A stretch of 64,000 nt of DNA from Verrucomicrobium sp. GAS474 (GTDB lineage Bacteria; Verrucomicrobiota; Verrucomicrobiia; Methylacidiphilales; GAS474), in the NCBI RefSeq assembly GCF_900105685.1, contig NZ_LT629781.1, positions 2,480,001 to 2,544,000 on the forward strand, in the 5' to 3' direction. The translations under genes were made by a program, and so were the position numbers. Below, piece after piece: positions 25,454 to 34,813 of the stretch; position 1 is the first letter of the stretch, and the number at the start of each line of letters is the position of its first letter. The notes beneath the pieces were generated by a model, which searched no databases, had not been told where the DNA came from, and was given only the letters and a program-made list of their open reading frames with translations.

Positions 25454-26533
25454 ATGCTGGCGGGGTTCCCGTCCCGCATGAAGATTGCCCTCGATACCTC
25501 GCACCTCTTTATCGCCCGGGAAGGGATTGCCCGCTATCTGCGGGGCCTGCTGAAGGGTTTCGCCACGGTGGGAACGCCCGGGATGGAGATCGAAACCGTC
25601 GCGTGGCCGGTCGAGAATTTCGGATTCCAGCAGCCGCTGCGGGCGATGAAGACGGCTTACCGGGAAGGGATCTGGGGACGGATCATCGCGCCCGTCGCGC
25701 TGCGCCTTCAAAAATTCGATCTCCTCCACTCCCAGGGCGATATCATTCCGCCCTCCCTTTTTCCGAATCAGGTCATCACCCTGCACGACCTCGCTCGCCT
25801 CCGCTTCCCCCAATTCATGCGCCCCTGGAACCGCCTCATGGCGGGGAATCGCCTTTCCTACCTCCATCAGGCGCGGCGGATTCATTGCATCAGCCATTTC
25901 ACCGCCGATGAGGCCCACCGCTTGCTGGGTATTCCCTTGTCGAAAATCGAGGTGATTCACCTCGGGGTCGATGCCCTGCCGGTCGAAGAGCCGACCGACG
26001 CTTTTCGGGCGACGATTCCCGAATCCTATTTCCTGTTCGTCAGCGCCCTGAAGCCGAACAAAAACATCCGCCTGCTGCGGGAGATCTATCTCTTGGCGGA
26101 AAGCCGGAGCATCGCTCTTCCTCCGCTCCTGCTGGTCGGAGCGAGGATGGAAGGGTGCATGAGCGAGGGGACGCCTCCCGCTTCGTGGAAGTTCCTGGGA
26201 CATGTCTCCGATGCCACGCTCGGATGGCTATACTCCCGGGCGGAGGGGCTCCTTTTCCCCAGCCTGTACGAGGGCTTCGGCTTTCCGCCCGCCGAGGCGA
26301 TGCGCCTGCGCTGCCCCGTCCTGTGCGGCCGGGTGGCCAGCCTGCCCGAAGTCTGCGGAGAAGGGGCCTTTTACTCCGAGTTGAGTCCCGAGCCCTTTCT
26401 GGAGACGATGCGCCAGGTGCTTTCCGAGCCGAATCAAAGGGAGGACAAGGTCGAGGAGGGCTATCAGCACAGCCTGGGCTTCTCCTGGGAAAAGTGCGCG
26501 CGGGAGCATCTCGAACTCTACGCCTCGGTCTGA
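25454..26533 (+). CDS. Glycosyltransferase family 4 (group 1)
   Basis: A 359-residue cytosolic glycosyltransferase of the GT-B fold. The C-terminal donor domain shows LFVSALKPNKNIRLL, FLGHVSDATLGWLYSRAEGLLFPSLYEGFGFPPAEAM (EX7E-like) and VLCGRVASLPEVCGEGAFY. I use the ATG at 25454, preceded at 6 bp by AAAGG. A GTG seven codons earlier and the ATG at 25478 (where conservation seems to begin) are alternatives. Opens the polysaccharide locus. Confidence 0.87.
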   Translation: MLAGFPSRMKIALDTSHLFIAREGIARYLRGLLKGFATVGTPGMEIETVAWPVENFGFQQPLRAMKTAYREGIWGRIIAPVALRLQKFDLLHSQGDIIPPSLFPNQVITLHDLARLRFPQFMRPWNRLMAGNRLSYLHQARRIHCISHFTADEAHRLLGIPLSKIEVIHLGVDALPVEEPTDAFRATIPESYFLFVSALKPNKNIRLLREIYLLAESRSIALPPLLLVGARMEGCMSEGTPPASWKFLGHVSDATLGWLYSRAEGLLFPSLYEGFGFPPAEAMRLRCPVLCGRVASLPEVCGEGAFYSELSPEPFLETMRQVLSEPNQREDKVEEGYQHSLGFSWEKCAREHLELYASV

Positions 26534-26551
26534 ACCTCGGCCCCTTCGCTT

Positions 26552-28087
26552 ATGGAACGCGTTCCCTCTTCCCGAAAGAATTGGTTTGGTCTCATGGCGC
26601 TCTTGGGCCTGATCGTTCTCTGGGCGGGAACGATGTTCTTCCATCTCTACCGGTTCACCTTCTCGGCGATCGATTCGTGGGCTTACTTTGCCCCGGCCGT
26701 CTTTGCGAAGGGACCGGGCGATCTGAACATGCCGCTTCTGGGGGCCTTTGAGGGAAGCCACGCGTGGGGCTTGAATTGGCCGGGAGGACTCCTGATCGAC
26801 TCGCTCTTTGTCCCGTTCCTCCCGAAGATTCCCGTCCTCTACACGCTTCTCCACATCGCCGAATGGTTCGCCGTGTCCTGCGCGACGGCGGCCTGGGTCC
26901 GGACGCGGACGCCGGGGACGCTTCCCGTGATCGCCGCCTTCTTCCTCGCTCTCTTCGACCGCAATCTTTTCGACATCGCCTGGTTCGAGCGGCACGAGTT
27001 CTTCTGCTGCCTGGCGGTGCTCGGCGTCGTTTACGGCCTCTGGAAATCACGGGAAGGAGAGAAGGGCAAGACGCCTTATGCCCTCCCTGTTCTCGGCCTT
27101 TCCTTTTTCCTCCTGCCGCTCCTTCAGCCGACCCTGTTGTTGGCGGGAGGGGTGCTGTTGTTCCTGCTGTTCGTCTTCCATTTTTGGCAGGACAGGAAGA
27201 AGCTGACGCTGCGGAGCGTCCCCGGGGTGCTCTGGCTGAGCCTGATTTCCTACGTCTTCGGGATCGGCGGTTTCTTCCTCTATTATCGGCCCGGTTCCGA
27301 AGTGCTGGCTAGCCTGCTCGACCATCTCCATTCGACCCCGGCCAACGCCCATTCGGACGGGCGGTTTTTCTTCGGAAAAACCTTTCTGCTGCGGATGCTC
27401 GAGCCGGGTTTTTTCTCGGAAAACCTCGTCTTCCTGGGGGCGTTGGCCGCCTGCGCGGTCGCCGCAGGACGGGCGATCCGCTCCCGCACCTTCCCCAAGG
27501 CCTGGAGCCCCTTTTCCCTCACGGCGGTCTTCTTCCTCGCCCTTCTCGCTTTCGCCCAGTCGACGCAGAACGCCTTCTACATGGTGTTGGCGACGCCCTT
27601 TTCGATCGCGCTCTGCTGCTGGGGGATCATGGCTCTCGAAGGAAAGGGGAGGCCGATGGTGCTGCTCGTCCTCTTCGTCGTCCTCGGAAGCCTCCAGACG
27701 GTCTACTACATCGCCCGGACGCGCTCCATGGAGCGGGCCGGTTGGCCCGATTTCCGGCGGGAAGCCGCGGCTCTCGTCGACGGATTGCCCGAGGCGCACC
27801 TGATTCTGATCCCCCCCGCCTTGTGGCAGGAGGCCATCTCCCGTCCGAATCAGTTTGCGATGAGTACGCTGCCCTACCATGCGAGCGCCGCCCATTGTCT
27901 GCGCTACGAAGCGGAGGTGCGCGCCCACCTCCTTCCCGGGGACCTGCTTCTCACCGATCGCCTCCAGGAACATCCTCCCTACACGGAGGTCGATCCCGCC
28001 CAGTGGGAAAAAATCGGGGAGAGCAAGTGCATCTATTTCACCTATAAGGAAAAGGGCTTCGACATCACCGTGTGGCGTCATCGGTAG
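26552..28087 (+). CDS. Multipass membrane protein, GT39/ArnT-like
   Basis: A 511-residue inner-membrane protein with about ten hydrophobic helices. An early periplasmic loop with SAIDSWAYFAP and NWPGGLLIDSLF recalls the first loop of polyprenyl-phosphate-dependent GT-C glycosyltransferases. The C-terminal ~120 residues are soluble. I cannot name the family firmly, but its place between two glycosyltransferase genes fits a GT-C enzyme or membrane assembly factor. The stop overlaps the following in-frame region by a few bases. Confidence 0.6.
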   Translation: MERVPSSRKNWFGLMALLGLIVLWAGTMFFHLYRFTFSAIDSWAYFAPAVFAKGPGDLNMPLLGAFEGSHAWGLNWPGGLLIDSLFVPFLPKIPVLYTLLHIAEWFAVSCATAAWVRTRTPGTLPVIAAFFLALFDRNLFDIAWFERHEFFCCLAVLGVVYGLWKSREGEKGKTPYALPVLGLSFFLLPLLQPTLLLAGGVLLFLLFVFHFWQDRKKLTLRSVPGVLWLSLISYVFGIGGFFLYYRPGSEVLASLLDHLHSTPANAHSDGRFFFGKTFLLRMLEPGFFSENLVFLGALAACAVAAGRAIRSRTFPKAWSPFSLTAVFFLALLAFAQSTQNAFYMVLATPFSIALCCWGIMALEGKGRPMVLLVLFVVLGSLQTVYYIARTRSMERAGWPDFRREAAALVDGLPEAHLILIPPALWQEAISRPNQFAMSTLPYHASAAHCLRYEAEVRAHLLPGDLLLTDRLQEHPPYTEVDPAQWEKIGESKCIYFTYKEKGFDITVWRHR

Positions 28088-28095
28088 ATCCGGCT

Positions 28096-29136
28096 ATGAA
28101 GCGCCTTCTGCTTTTGGAAAATCACCGCCTCGGGGACGCAGTGATGAGCCTCCCGTTTTTACGCGGCGCGACGGAGGCCGGATGGGAGGTCCATGCGGGT
28201 TCCTCGACGGCGGCCCGTGCCGTCTATGAAACGGTCCTTCCTCCGGAGCGGATCGTGACGTGGGACCGCTCGGTCGACTCGTTCCGGGCCTTGCGCCGGA
28301 TCGGTGCCGAGGCGGGCGTCTCAGTCTGGGCCGACGTCAGGGATCACCTGTTGCTCCGCCTGCTCGGCATCCCGCGCCGGATCGGGTTCCCCATGAACCG
28401 GCGGAACTACTACGCGAACCACTTGGCGTGGCGGCAACGGAGCCTCCGGATCGGGCAGGCGCTCCAGGGAGCCTGCCGTCTGGGCGGCCTGCGGCTGCTG
28501 ACCGACAGCCTGCAGCGGACCGATTACTCCCAGCATCACGTGGCCGACTGGGGCCAGATCGCCGCGGAAATCGATTTCCCCCTCCGCCTCGAAGCCCCCT
28601 GGCTCGACCTTCCGCCCCTTCCTCTTTCCGACGCGGCGGAGCAGTTCCTCCGCGATCATGCGGGGGAGGGGATCTGGGTTCTCCACCCCGGGGCGTTCCA
28701 GCCGGGGAAGCGGTGGCCCCATTACGCGAGGCTGGTGCGGGAACTCTTCGAGCCGAGGGGTATCCCGCTGATCGTGGTGGAGACGCCCGAGGCGGCTCCG
28801 ATTCCGTTGAGTTCCCCCAACAGCCTGGCCTGGCCGGTCGAATCGCTCGCCGCCTTTTTTCAGCTGGTCTCCCGATGCGACTTCGTGTTGTGCAACGATT
28901 CCGCCGCCTCCCATGTCGGGGCGGCCTTGGGGAAGCGGGTCTTGACCGTCTTCGGCTCCGGCTCGTCCGATTGGTTCGCCCCCTACGCGCCCGGGGCAGT
29001 CGTCTTCGAGTCTTCGGCCTGCCCGGTCCGGCCCTGCTTTGATCGATGCGTCCAGCCTTCTTTCCTTTGCCTGGAGGGGGTTTCGTTTGAAACCGTGGCG
29101 GCGGGGGTCGAGCGCGCTCTCGCATCGACCAATTGA
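28096..29136 (+). CDS. Glycosyltransferase family 9 (heptosyltransferase-like)
   Basis: A 346-residue GT-B enzyme. N-terminus LLLLENHRLGDAVMSLPFLRGA is the GT9 acceptor-domain start; VLHPGAFQPGKRWPHYARLVREL and FVLCNDSAASHVGAALGKRVLTVFGSG form the donor-binding part. It would add a heptose or related sugar to a lipopolysaccharide core or other glycan. ATG at 28096 is 8 bp after the stop of the upstream gene. Confidence 0.87.
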   Translation: MKRLLLLENHRLGDAVMSLPFLRGATEAGWEVHAGSSTAARAVYETVLPPERIVTWDRSVDSFRALRRIGAEAGVSVWADVRDHLLLRLLGIPRRIGFPMNRRNYYANHLAWRQRSLRIGQALQGACRLGGLRLLTDSLQRTDYSQHHVADWGQIAAEIDFPLRLEAPWLDLPPLPLSDAAEQFLRDHAGEGIWVLHPGAFQPGKRWPHYARLVRELFEPRGIPLIVVETPEAAPIPLSSPNSLAWPVESLAAFFQLVSRCDFVLCNDSAASHVGAALGKRVLTVFGSGSSDWFAPYAPGAVVFESSACPVRPCFDRCVQPSFLCLEGVSFETVAAGVERALASTN

Positions 29137-29181
29137 TTCCACTTGCCCCGGCATGCCTCGGATGTGACTATTGTAAAGGAT

Positions 29182-30216
29182 ATGTCTGATGCGAAAGTGA
29201 AAGTGCTGGTCACGGGAGCAGCCGGATTTATCGGTTCCCATATTTGCCGCCACTTGATCCGGGAAGGATGCCAGGTGGTCGCCTTGGACGATCTTTCGGG
29301 CGGCTTCGCCGACCACGTCCCCCCCGAGGCCGAATTCGTCCGGGGCTCGATTAATGACGAGGCGCTGATCAACGACCTCTTCGCCACCCACCGCTTCGAG
29401 GAAGTCTATCACCTGGCCGCCTACGCCGCCGAGGGCCTGAGCCACTTCATCAAGCATTTCAATTACACCAATAACCTCCTCGGGAGCGTCAATCTGATCA
29501 ACGCCTCGGTGAATCACGGCGTGAAGCTCTTCGTCTTCACCTCGTCGATCGCCGTCTACGGACGGAACCAGCTGCCGATGCGGGAGGAACTCGTCCCCGC
29601 CCCCGAAGACCCCTACGGCATCGCGAAGTACGCCGTCGAGCTCGACCTCGCCGAGAGCCACGAGATGTTCGGCCTGAACTACGCCGTCTTCCGCCCCCAC
29701 AACGTCTACGGGGAACACCAGAACCTCGGCGATCCCTACCGCAACGTCATCGGCATCTTCATGAACCGCATCCTGCGCGGGGAGCCGCTCACGATCTTCG
29801 GCGACGGAACCCAGACGCGGGCCTTCTCCTACATCGACGACGTGGCGCCCGCCATCGTCTCGGTCCGCCACCGCCCCGAGGCCTGGAACCAGGTCTTCAA
29901 CGTCGGCGCCGACACCCCCTACGAGGTCCGCCGCCTGGCCGACGTGATCGCCGCCGATTTCGGCGTGAAGACCCCCGAGATCCAGTTCCTCCCGGCGCGG
30001 AACGAGGTCGAGCACGCCTATTGCAGCCACGAGAAAATCCGCCGCTTCTTCCCCGAGACCGCCCGCGCGGCGACCCTCGAGGAAGGCGTGGCGAAGATGG
30101 GGGCCTGGGCGCGGAAAGTGGGCTCCCGCGAGGGGCAGCCCTTCGGCAAGATCGAGGTCCCGAAGAACATGCCCCCCAGCTGGGCGGCCCTCACCCTGAA
30201 TCAGGCGCGGAAATAA
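29182..30216 (+). CDS. NAD-dependent nucleotide-sugar epimerase/dehydratase
   Basis: A 344-residue extended short-chain dehydrogenase. It shows the Rossmann motif VTGAAGFIGSHICRHL, the YHLAAYAAEG segment, the active site with S/T in FTSSIAVYG and an apparent YGIAKY (Y-x3-K), then FGDGTQTRAFSYIDDV. Typical of UDP-glucose/GlcNAc 4-epimerase relatives that supply sugars for surface polysaccharide. Start set at 29182, with AAAGGA just upstream; an earlier in-frame ATG adds 13 unlikely residues. Confidence 0.88.
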   Translation: MSDAKVKVLVTGAAGFIGSHICRHLIREGCQVVALDDLSGGFADHVPPEAEFVRGSINDEALINDLFATHRFEEVYHLAAYAAEGLSHFIKHFNYTNNLLGSVNLINASVNHGVKLFVFTSSIAVYGRNQLPMREELVPAPEDPYGIAKYAVELDLAESHEMFGLNYAVFRPHNVYGEHQNLGDPYRNVIGIFMNRILRGEPLTIFGDGTQTRAFSYIDDVAPAIVSVRHRPEAWNQVFNVGADTPYEVRRLADVIAADFGVKTPEIQFLPARNEVEHAYCSHEKIRRFFPETARAATLEEGVAKMGAWARKVGSREGQPFGKIEVPKNMPPSWAALTLNQARK

Positions 30217-30226
30217 TCGAAGTCCC

Positions 30227-31345
30227 GTGAAAATCGCCATCCTCGGCCTCCGCGGCCTTCCCTCCACCTATAGCGGCTACGAGGCCTTCGTCTCCGAGCT
30301 CGCCCCGCGCCTCGTCGCCCGCGGGCACGAGGTCACCGTCTATTGCCGGTCCAGCCTCTTCCCCGAAAAACCGGCGACCTGGCAGGGCATCTCCCTCCGC
30401 TACGTCGCCAGCCTCGAGCACAAGATCACCAGCACCCTCTCGCACTCCTTCCTGAGCCTCGCCGACGCCTCCCTGCGCGGCTTCGACGTCATCCTCGTGG
30501 TGAACGCCGCCAACGGCATGTTCGGCTTCATCCCCCGCCTCCTCGGGTGTCCCTCGGTCCTGAACGTCGACGGCATGGAGTGGCTCCGTCCGAAATGGAG
30601 CCCCACCGCCCGCTTCGTCTTCAAGAACTCGGCCCGCCTCGGTTGCCTCTTCTACAACCGCGTCATCACCGACGCCGAGGAAATGCACCGGCTCTACGCT
30701 CAGGAATTCGGCATCGACACCGATTACATCGCCTACGGCGCGAACATCGAGACCTCCGAGCATCCCGAAGTCCTCGCCCGATACGGCCTCACCTCGGGCG
30801 GCTACTATCTCATCGCGAGCCGCCTCGTCCCCGATAACAACGCCGACCTCATCGTCCGGGAATTCGTCGCCTCCGGATCGGACAAGATCCTAGCCATCGC
30901 CGGCGGGGCCGACTATCGCGGGAACACCGTCGAGCAGGCCTTCCTCACCCGCCTGAAGGCCATCGCCAACGACCGGGTCCGATTCCTCGGCCACGTCGGC
31001 GAGACCGGCCACGTGAAGGAACTCCACTGCCACAGCTTCGGCTACATCCACGGACATCAATTCGGCGGCATCAATCCCTCCCTCCTGAAGGCCCTCGGCT
31101 ATGGCAACTGCGTCCTCGCCCTCGACACTCCCTTCAACTCCGAAGTCCTCGCCGGGGGCGACTACGGCCTCCTCTGGAACAAAAGCGAAGGCCATCTCGC
31201 CTCCCAGATCCGCAAAATCGAGGGCGATCCCGCCCTCCGCCAGACCTTCTGCTCGAAGGCCCCCGAACGGATCCGGGACCAGTTCACCTGGGACAAAATC
31301 ACCTCCCAGTACGAAACCCTCTTCGCCCGCCTGATCGCCCGGTGA
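30227..31345 (+). CDS. DUF1972-type glycosyltransferase
   Basis: A 372-residue GT-B enzyme starting at GTG. KIAILGLRGLPSTYSGYEAFVSELAPRLVARGHEVTVYCR is the hallmark of the DUF1972 rhamnosyl-/glycosyltransferase group. The donor domain has YYLIASRLVPDNNADLIVREF and GYIHGHQFGGINPSLLKALGYGNCVLA (EX7E equivalent). Its last bases overlap the start of the next gene. Confidence 0.88.
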   Translation: MKIAILGLRGLPSTYSGYEAFVSELAPRLVARGHEVTVYCRSSLFPEKPATWQGISLRYVASLEHKITSTLSHSFLSLADASLRGFDVILVVNAANGMFGFIPRLLGCPSVLNVDGMEWLRPKWSPTARFVFKNSARLGCLFYNRVITDAEEMHRLYAQEFGIDTDYIAYGANIETSEHPEVLARYGLTSGGYYLIASRLVPDNNADLIVREFVASGSDKILAIAGGADYRGNTVEQAFLTRLKAIANDRVRFLGHVGETGHVKELHCHSFGYIHGHQFGGINPSLLKALGYGNCVLALDTPFNSEVLAGGDYGLLWNKSEGHLASQIRKIEGDPALRQTFCSKAPERIRDQFTWDKITSQYETLFARLIAR

Positions 31346-32454
31346 GTCGCCTCCTCCCAGAGACCTTCCGCAGCCGGGCCAACTACGCTCTGGCCTTGGC
31401 ATCGGAGGCCCTGCGACCGGCGCTCTGGGCCATGGGACGCCTCCTGGCCGGCTCCCCGCTTCCCCGGAAGGAATGGAAACGGGGCGTCCTCATCGGGGCC
31501 GACCACATCGGCGACATCCTCTACCGCACCGCCGCGCTCCCCACCCTCGCCGCCGCCACCCCCGGCTGCGCCTGGAGCTGGTTCGCCGGTCCTCCCTCCC
31601 ACGAAATCATCGAGGCCGATCCTGTAGTGAATGGGCGATGTGTGCTGCTTCCAGATGGGGTTGAAGAAACACGCTTTTCTCAATTGGTAACTAAGTTGAG
31701 AGAGGGGAAATATGATGTCGCCGTATGCTACGATACGGGGCGCTATTGGAAGTTTCTCCTGGCCGCAGCCTGTGCGGGAATCCCAACCCGTGTCGGTTAC
31801 ACGCATAAAGGCTTCTCGGGATTGGTCACGTATCCGATCCAAATCCATTGGCCACAGGCCTTTTCAGCCTATTTCCGCGATCTGGTCTCTCAACTCGCGG
31901 AGGTTTCCGTGGCTCGAGACCTTCGCCCCCGCCTTTCATCGTCGATGGAGAGCAGGGCAGTCGCCACCCGTTTTTGGGAGGAAAAAGGGTTGTCTGAAAA
32001 AAAGAGGGTCTTGGCCTGCGCTTTCTTTACCCGACAGAAAAATGCCGGCGAACGTTTTGCCGATTTCGCCGAAGTGGCGCGACGAGTGCAGGCGCGCACC
32101 GGCATTTCTCTTTGCTTTCTGGCTTCGGCTTCGGAACGGGAGGAATTGGAGTTTCAGATGCGAAAAGAATCGTTGTCAGGGATCATCGCTGCAGGAGAAC
32201 TGGGGCTCCTCGCTGCAGGGGCTTTGCTGCAAGGGTGTTCGGCTCTTTTGGCTACCGATTCAGGTGTGCGTCATCTCGGTAACGCCGCCGGAATCCCTGT
32301 CGTATTTCTAAGGAATCTCGGGAGCCATCGAATCGAGACCGGAGCCTACTCCGATACGGAGATCGATGCGACTCGCACCGACGGCACCGGCCTGGATATC
32401 GAAAATGCAGAGCGCGTGCTTTGCGAGATCATGGAGGCGGGAAAAGTATCGTGA
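31342..32454 (+). CDS. Glycosyltransferase family 9, compositionally mosaic
   Basis: A 370-residue GT9 enzyme (GVLIGADHIGDILYRTAALPTLAAA at the start; ALLATDSGVRHLGNAAGIPVVFLRNLGSH near the end). It starts at a GTG that overlaps the previous stop. The first ~90 codons use the C/G-ending codons of the host. From about 31,620 the codons abruptly favour A/T endings (TTG, AAA, GGA), and this continues through the following genes. The reading frame is intact, so the gene looks like a recombination junction rather than a frameshifted remnant. Confidence 0.85.
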   Translation: MSRLLPETFRSRANYALALASEALRPALWAMGRLLAGSPLPRKEWKRGVLIGADHIGDILYRTAALPTLAAATPGCAWSWFAGPPSHEIIEADPVVNGRCVLLPDGVEETRFSQLVTKLREGKYDVAVCYDTGRYWKFLLAAACAGIPTRVGYTHKGFSGLVTYPIQIHWPQAFSAYFRDLVSQLAEVSVARDLRPRLSSSMESRAVATRFWEEKGLSEKKRVLACAFFTRQKNAGERFADFAEVARRVQARTGISLCFLASASEREELEFQMRKESLSGIIAAGELGLLAAGALLQGCSALLATDSGVRHLGNAAGIPVVFLRNLGSHRIETGAYSDTEIDATRTDGTGLDIENAERVLCEIMEAGKVS

Positions 32455-33428
32455 AACCCCGTGTCCTCATCGTCCGCACCGATCATTTGGGTGACTGCTT
32501 ACTGACCACTCCCTTGATCCGCGCCCTTTCCCAAGGTGGATATGCTGTTGATATTCTTTTTCCGGCAGCCTTTTTGGATCTATTTGCATCCAATCCCCAT
32601 ATCGAAAAGGCAATGCCTCTCGATATTTCCTGGAGGAGTCGGGTGTTGCGTCTGGCTGCCACCTTACGTGAAGGAAAATACGATCTCCTACTCTTGCCGA
32701 ACGCGTCGCCTTGGCAGGTGACTCTTGCCGGATTGCTGTCGGGAATTCCAAAGCGAATGGCGATGTGGGGAGGCATCTGGGGGCGTCTTGCCGGTTATCG
32801 TTGCCTAAGATCGGGTATCGAAAGTGCCCCCAGGCCCTATGCGGAAATTCTTCTCGATATGGCACGAGCATTGGATATTCCGATCGGCCATGCGAAACCC
32901 GAAATTTTCTCCACTCACAAAAGGAAATCCCTCGGCGGCTCTTTGCGTGTCGGAATCCATCTGGGAGCAGGAGGGAGCGCCTGCAATCTGGCGCCTTCAG
33001 CTTATGCCGAGCTCGCCTCTTTTATTTTGACCGAAACCGATTGGGAAATTGTGCTTACCGGCACCAAGGACGAGCAGCGATTGTTGGAGACTTGGCCACA
33101 CACGCTTCGCTCTTCGATTCGGGTGCGAAATGTCATGGGAGGAGCGCTCGAGGATTTGTGCCGGGAAATCACCTCATTGGATTTGCTGATCATCTCATCG
33201 ACGGGACCTCTCCATATTGCAGCCGCTCTGGAAGTGCCGACGCTGAGTCCCTTTTGTTCCCGCCCCGGATTGAGCCCTTTGGTGTGGGGAAATCAAAACG
33301 AGAATGGATCGGCCCTTGTCTCGCCGCTCGATCTGTGTCGGTGTGTCGGGAGCGGATGCTATTGTGATTTTTCAGGGAAAATCACCCCGCGTGATCTTTT
33401 TGACCATGCCCGATCGATCCTGGGTTGA
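32451..33428 (+). CDS. Glycosyltransferase family 9
   Basis: A 325-residue GT9 (heptosyltransferase-like) protein: KPRVLIVRTDHLGDCLLTTPLIRALSQGGYAVDILFP at the N-terminus and LDLLIISSTGPLHIAAALEVPTLSPFCSRPGLSP at the donor site. Starts with GTG overlapping the previous TGA (GTGA), which indicates translational coupling. It lies within the low-GC segment. Confidence 0.85.
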   Translation: MKPRVLIVRTDHLGDCLLTTPLIRALSQGGYAVDILFPAAFLDLFASNPHIEKAMPLDISWRSRVLRLAATLREGKYDLLLLPNASPWQVTLAGLLSGIPKRMAMWGGIWGRLAGYRCLRSGIESAPRPYAEILLDMARALDIPIGHAKPEIFSTHKRKSLGGSLRVGIHLGAGGSACNLAPSAYAELASFILTETDWEIVLTGTKDEQRLLETWPHTLRSSIRVRNVMGGALEDLCREITSLDLLIISSTGPLHIAAALEVPTLSPFCSRPGLSPLVWGNQNENGSALVSPLDLCRCVGSGCYCDFSGKITPRDLFDHARSILG

Positions 33429-33469
33429 GATTGCGGCTTTCTTTTCAAAAAGCTCTAGAAGCAGAGAGA

Positions 33470-34771
33470 ATGAATACTTCTTCCGAGCGGTCTAATTTCG
33501 CCCAAAGAGGGGCGAAGGGTGCTGCAGGACGTTTTACCTGGCTGTTCTTTTTTCCCCAGCCGATTCGCTTTTTCCTCGTCCGCTTTGGGGTGGATCTGTG
33601 GCATGCCAGCCAATTTGTTCTTTTTCTTTTAGTCGATGCCTTGCTTCTCGTTTTTGTTCGGAAGGGAGATTCGGGTGCCGTTCTTCTCGTTAAAATGGGC
33701 GAACTGGGTGATTACGTTCTGTTTCGCAACTTTCTAAAAAGCGTCCGAGATCATCCCGCTTATAAAGGAAGGAAGATCGTCCTTTGTGCCAACATTCATC
33801 TCAGAAGCCTTGCAGAAGCTCTCGATAGAGAATGGGTGGACGCATTTGTATGGGTTGATTTCAGAGCCTTTACGGCCAATCCGTTCACTCGCTTCCGGAC
33901 CCTCCGCCGTTTGAAGCTCCTGGGTGCGGCAGTGACTCTCAACCCCGTTTACTTGAGAAGCCTTGTGGGATCGGACGCTCTTGTTCGTGCAAGTTGTGCA
34001 AATGAACGAATCGGCTTTGCTTCTCAACCAGCTGTCCCGATATGGAGCGAGAAAACGGGTAAAATTCTTTGGAATCCGCGATGGCATCAGGCGATCGGCG
34101 ATCGCTTCTACACTCGATTGCTTCCAAATCCGTCTCCTCTCTTCGACTTTGAAATAAACCGAATCTTCTTTGAAAGCGTGTTAACGGGAACGCTGCTGCC
34201 CAGGCGTCCCTTCCTGGTGCCGGCTCCCGTCGAGGTTCCTTTACCGACGGGCCCTTTTGCCGTTCTTTTGCCTGGGGCGGGCGAGCGATTTCGAGAGTGG
34301 CCGGTCGAGAATTTCAGCGCGGTTGCCCGTCACCTGCGTGAACGTTATCATCTAGCCATTGTCGTGACAGGAACAGGCGCGGACCGCGCGAAAGCCGAGA
34401 GAATCGCCCTTTCGGAGGACTCCCTGCTGGATTTGACAGGCAAGCTATCTCTCCTTCAGCTTGCGGTGCTGCTTTCACGAGCTGCCATCGTCATCGCCAA
34501 TGATTCGGGCGGCATTCATTTGGCCGCCGCCCTAGGTCGACCCGGCGTGGGTATCGCCACGAGATCTGGTCTGGTCCATTTCCATCCCTATCCGCCAGCG
34601 GTGGGCCATACTATCCGTTTCGCCTATCCTCGTTCGTTGCAGGAAGCAATCTCGCCCGAAGCCTACCTCGCGGCGCATGAACATCTTCCCCATCTCTTTG
34701 CATCCGAGGTTGAAGTTTCAGCTGTCATTCGAGAGGTTGACGAATGCCTCCAAGATTTTTCAGGCGCTTAA
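33470..34771 (+). CDS. Membrane-anchored glycosyltransferase family 9
   Basis: A 433-residue protein. A hydrophobic stretch at ~30-70 (FFLVRFGVDLWHASQFVLFLLVDALLLVFV) should anchor it, followed by a GT9 domain with LLVKMGELGDYVLFRNFLKSV, FAVLLPGAGERFREWPVENFSAVARHL and AIVIANDSGGIHLAAALGRPGVGIATRSG. The ATG at 33470 is preceded by AGAGAG; a TTG at 33425 overlapping the previous stop is a possible alternative. Low-GC segment. Confidence 0.82.
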   Translation: MNTSSERSNFAQRGAKGAAGRFTWLFFFPQPIRFFLVRFGVDLWHASQFVLFLLVDALLLVFVRKGDSGAVLLVKMGELGDYVLFRNFLKSVRDHPAYKGRKIVLCANIHLRSLAEALDREWVDAFVWVDFRAFTANPFTRFRTLRRLKLLGAAVTLNPVYLRSLVGSDALVRASCANERIGFASQPAVPIWSEKTGKILWNPRWHQAIGDRFYTRLLPNPSPLFDFEINRIFFESVLTGTLLPRRPFLVPAPVEVPLPTGPFAVLLPGAGERFREWPVENFSAVARHLRERYHLAIVVTGTGADRAKAERIALSEDSLLDLTGKLSLLQLAVLLSRAAIVIANDSGGIHLAAALGRPGVGIATRSGLVHFHPYPPAVGHTIRFAYPRSLQEAISPEAYLAAHEHLPHLFASEVEVSAVIREVDECLQDFSGA

Positions 34772-34813
34772 AGGCTCTCGGCGATCCCGGGGGCTTGGAG
34801 ATGCCGTGCAAGC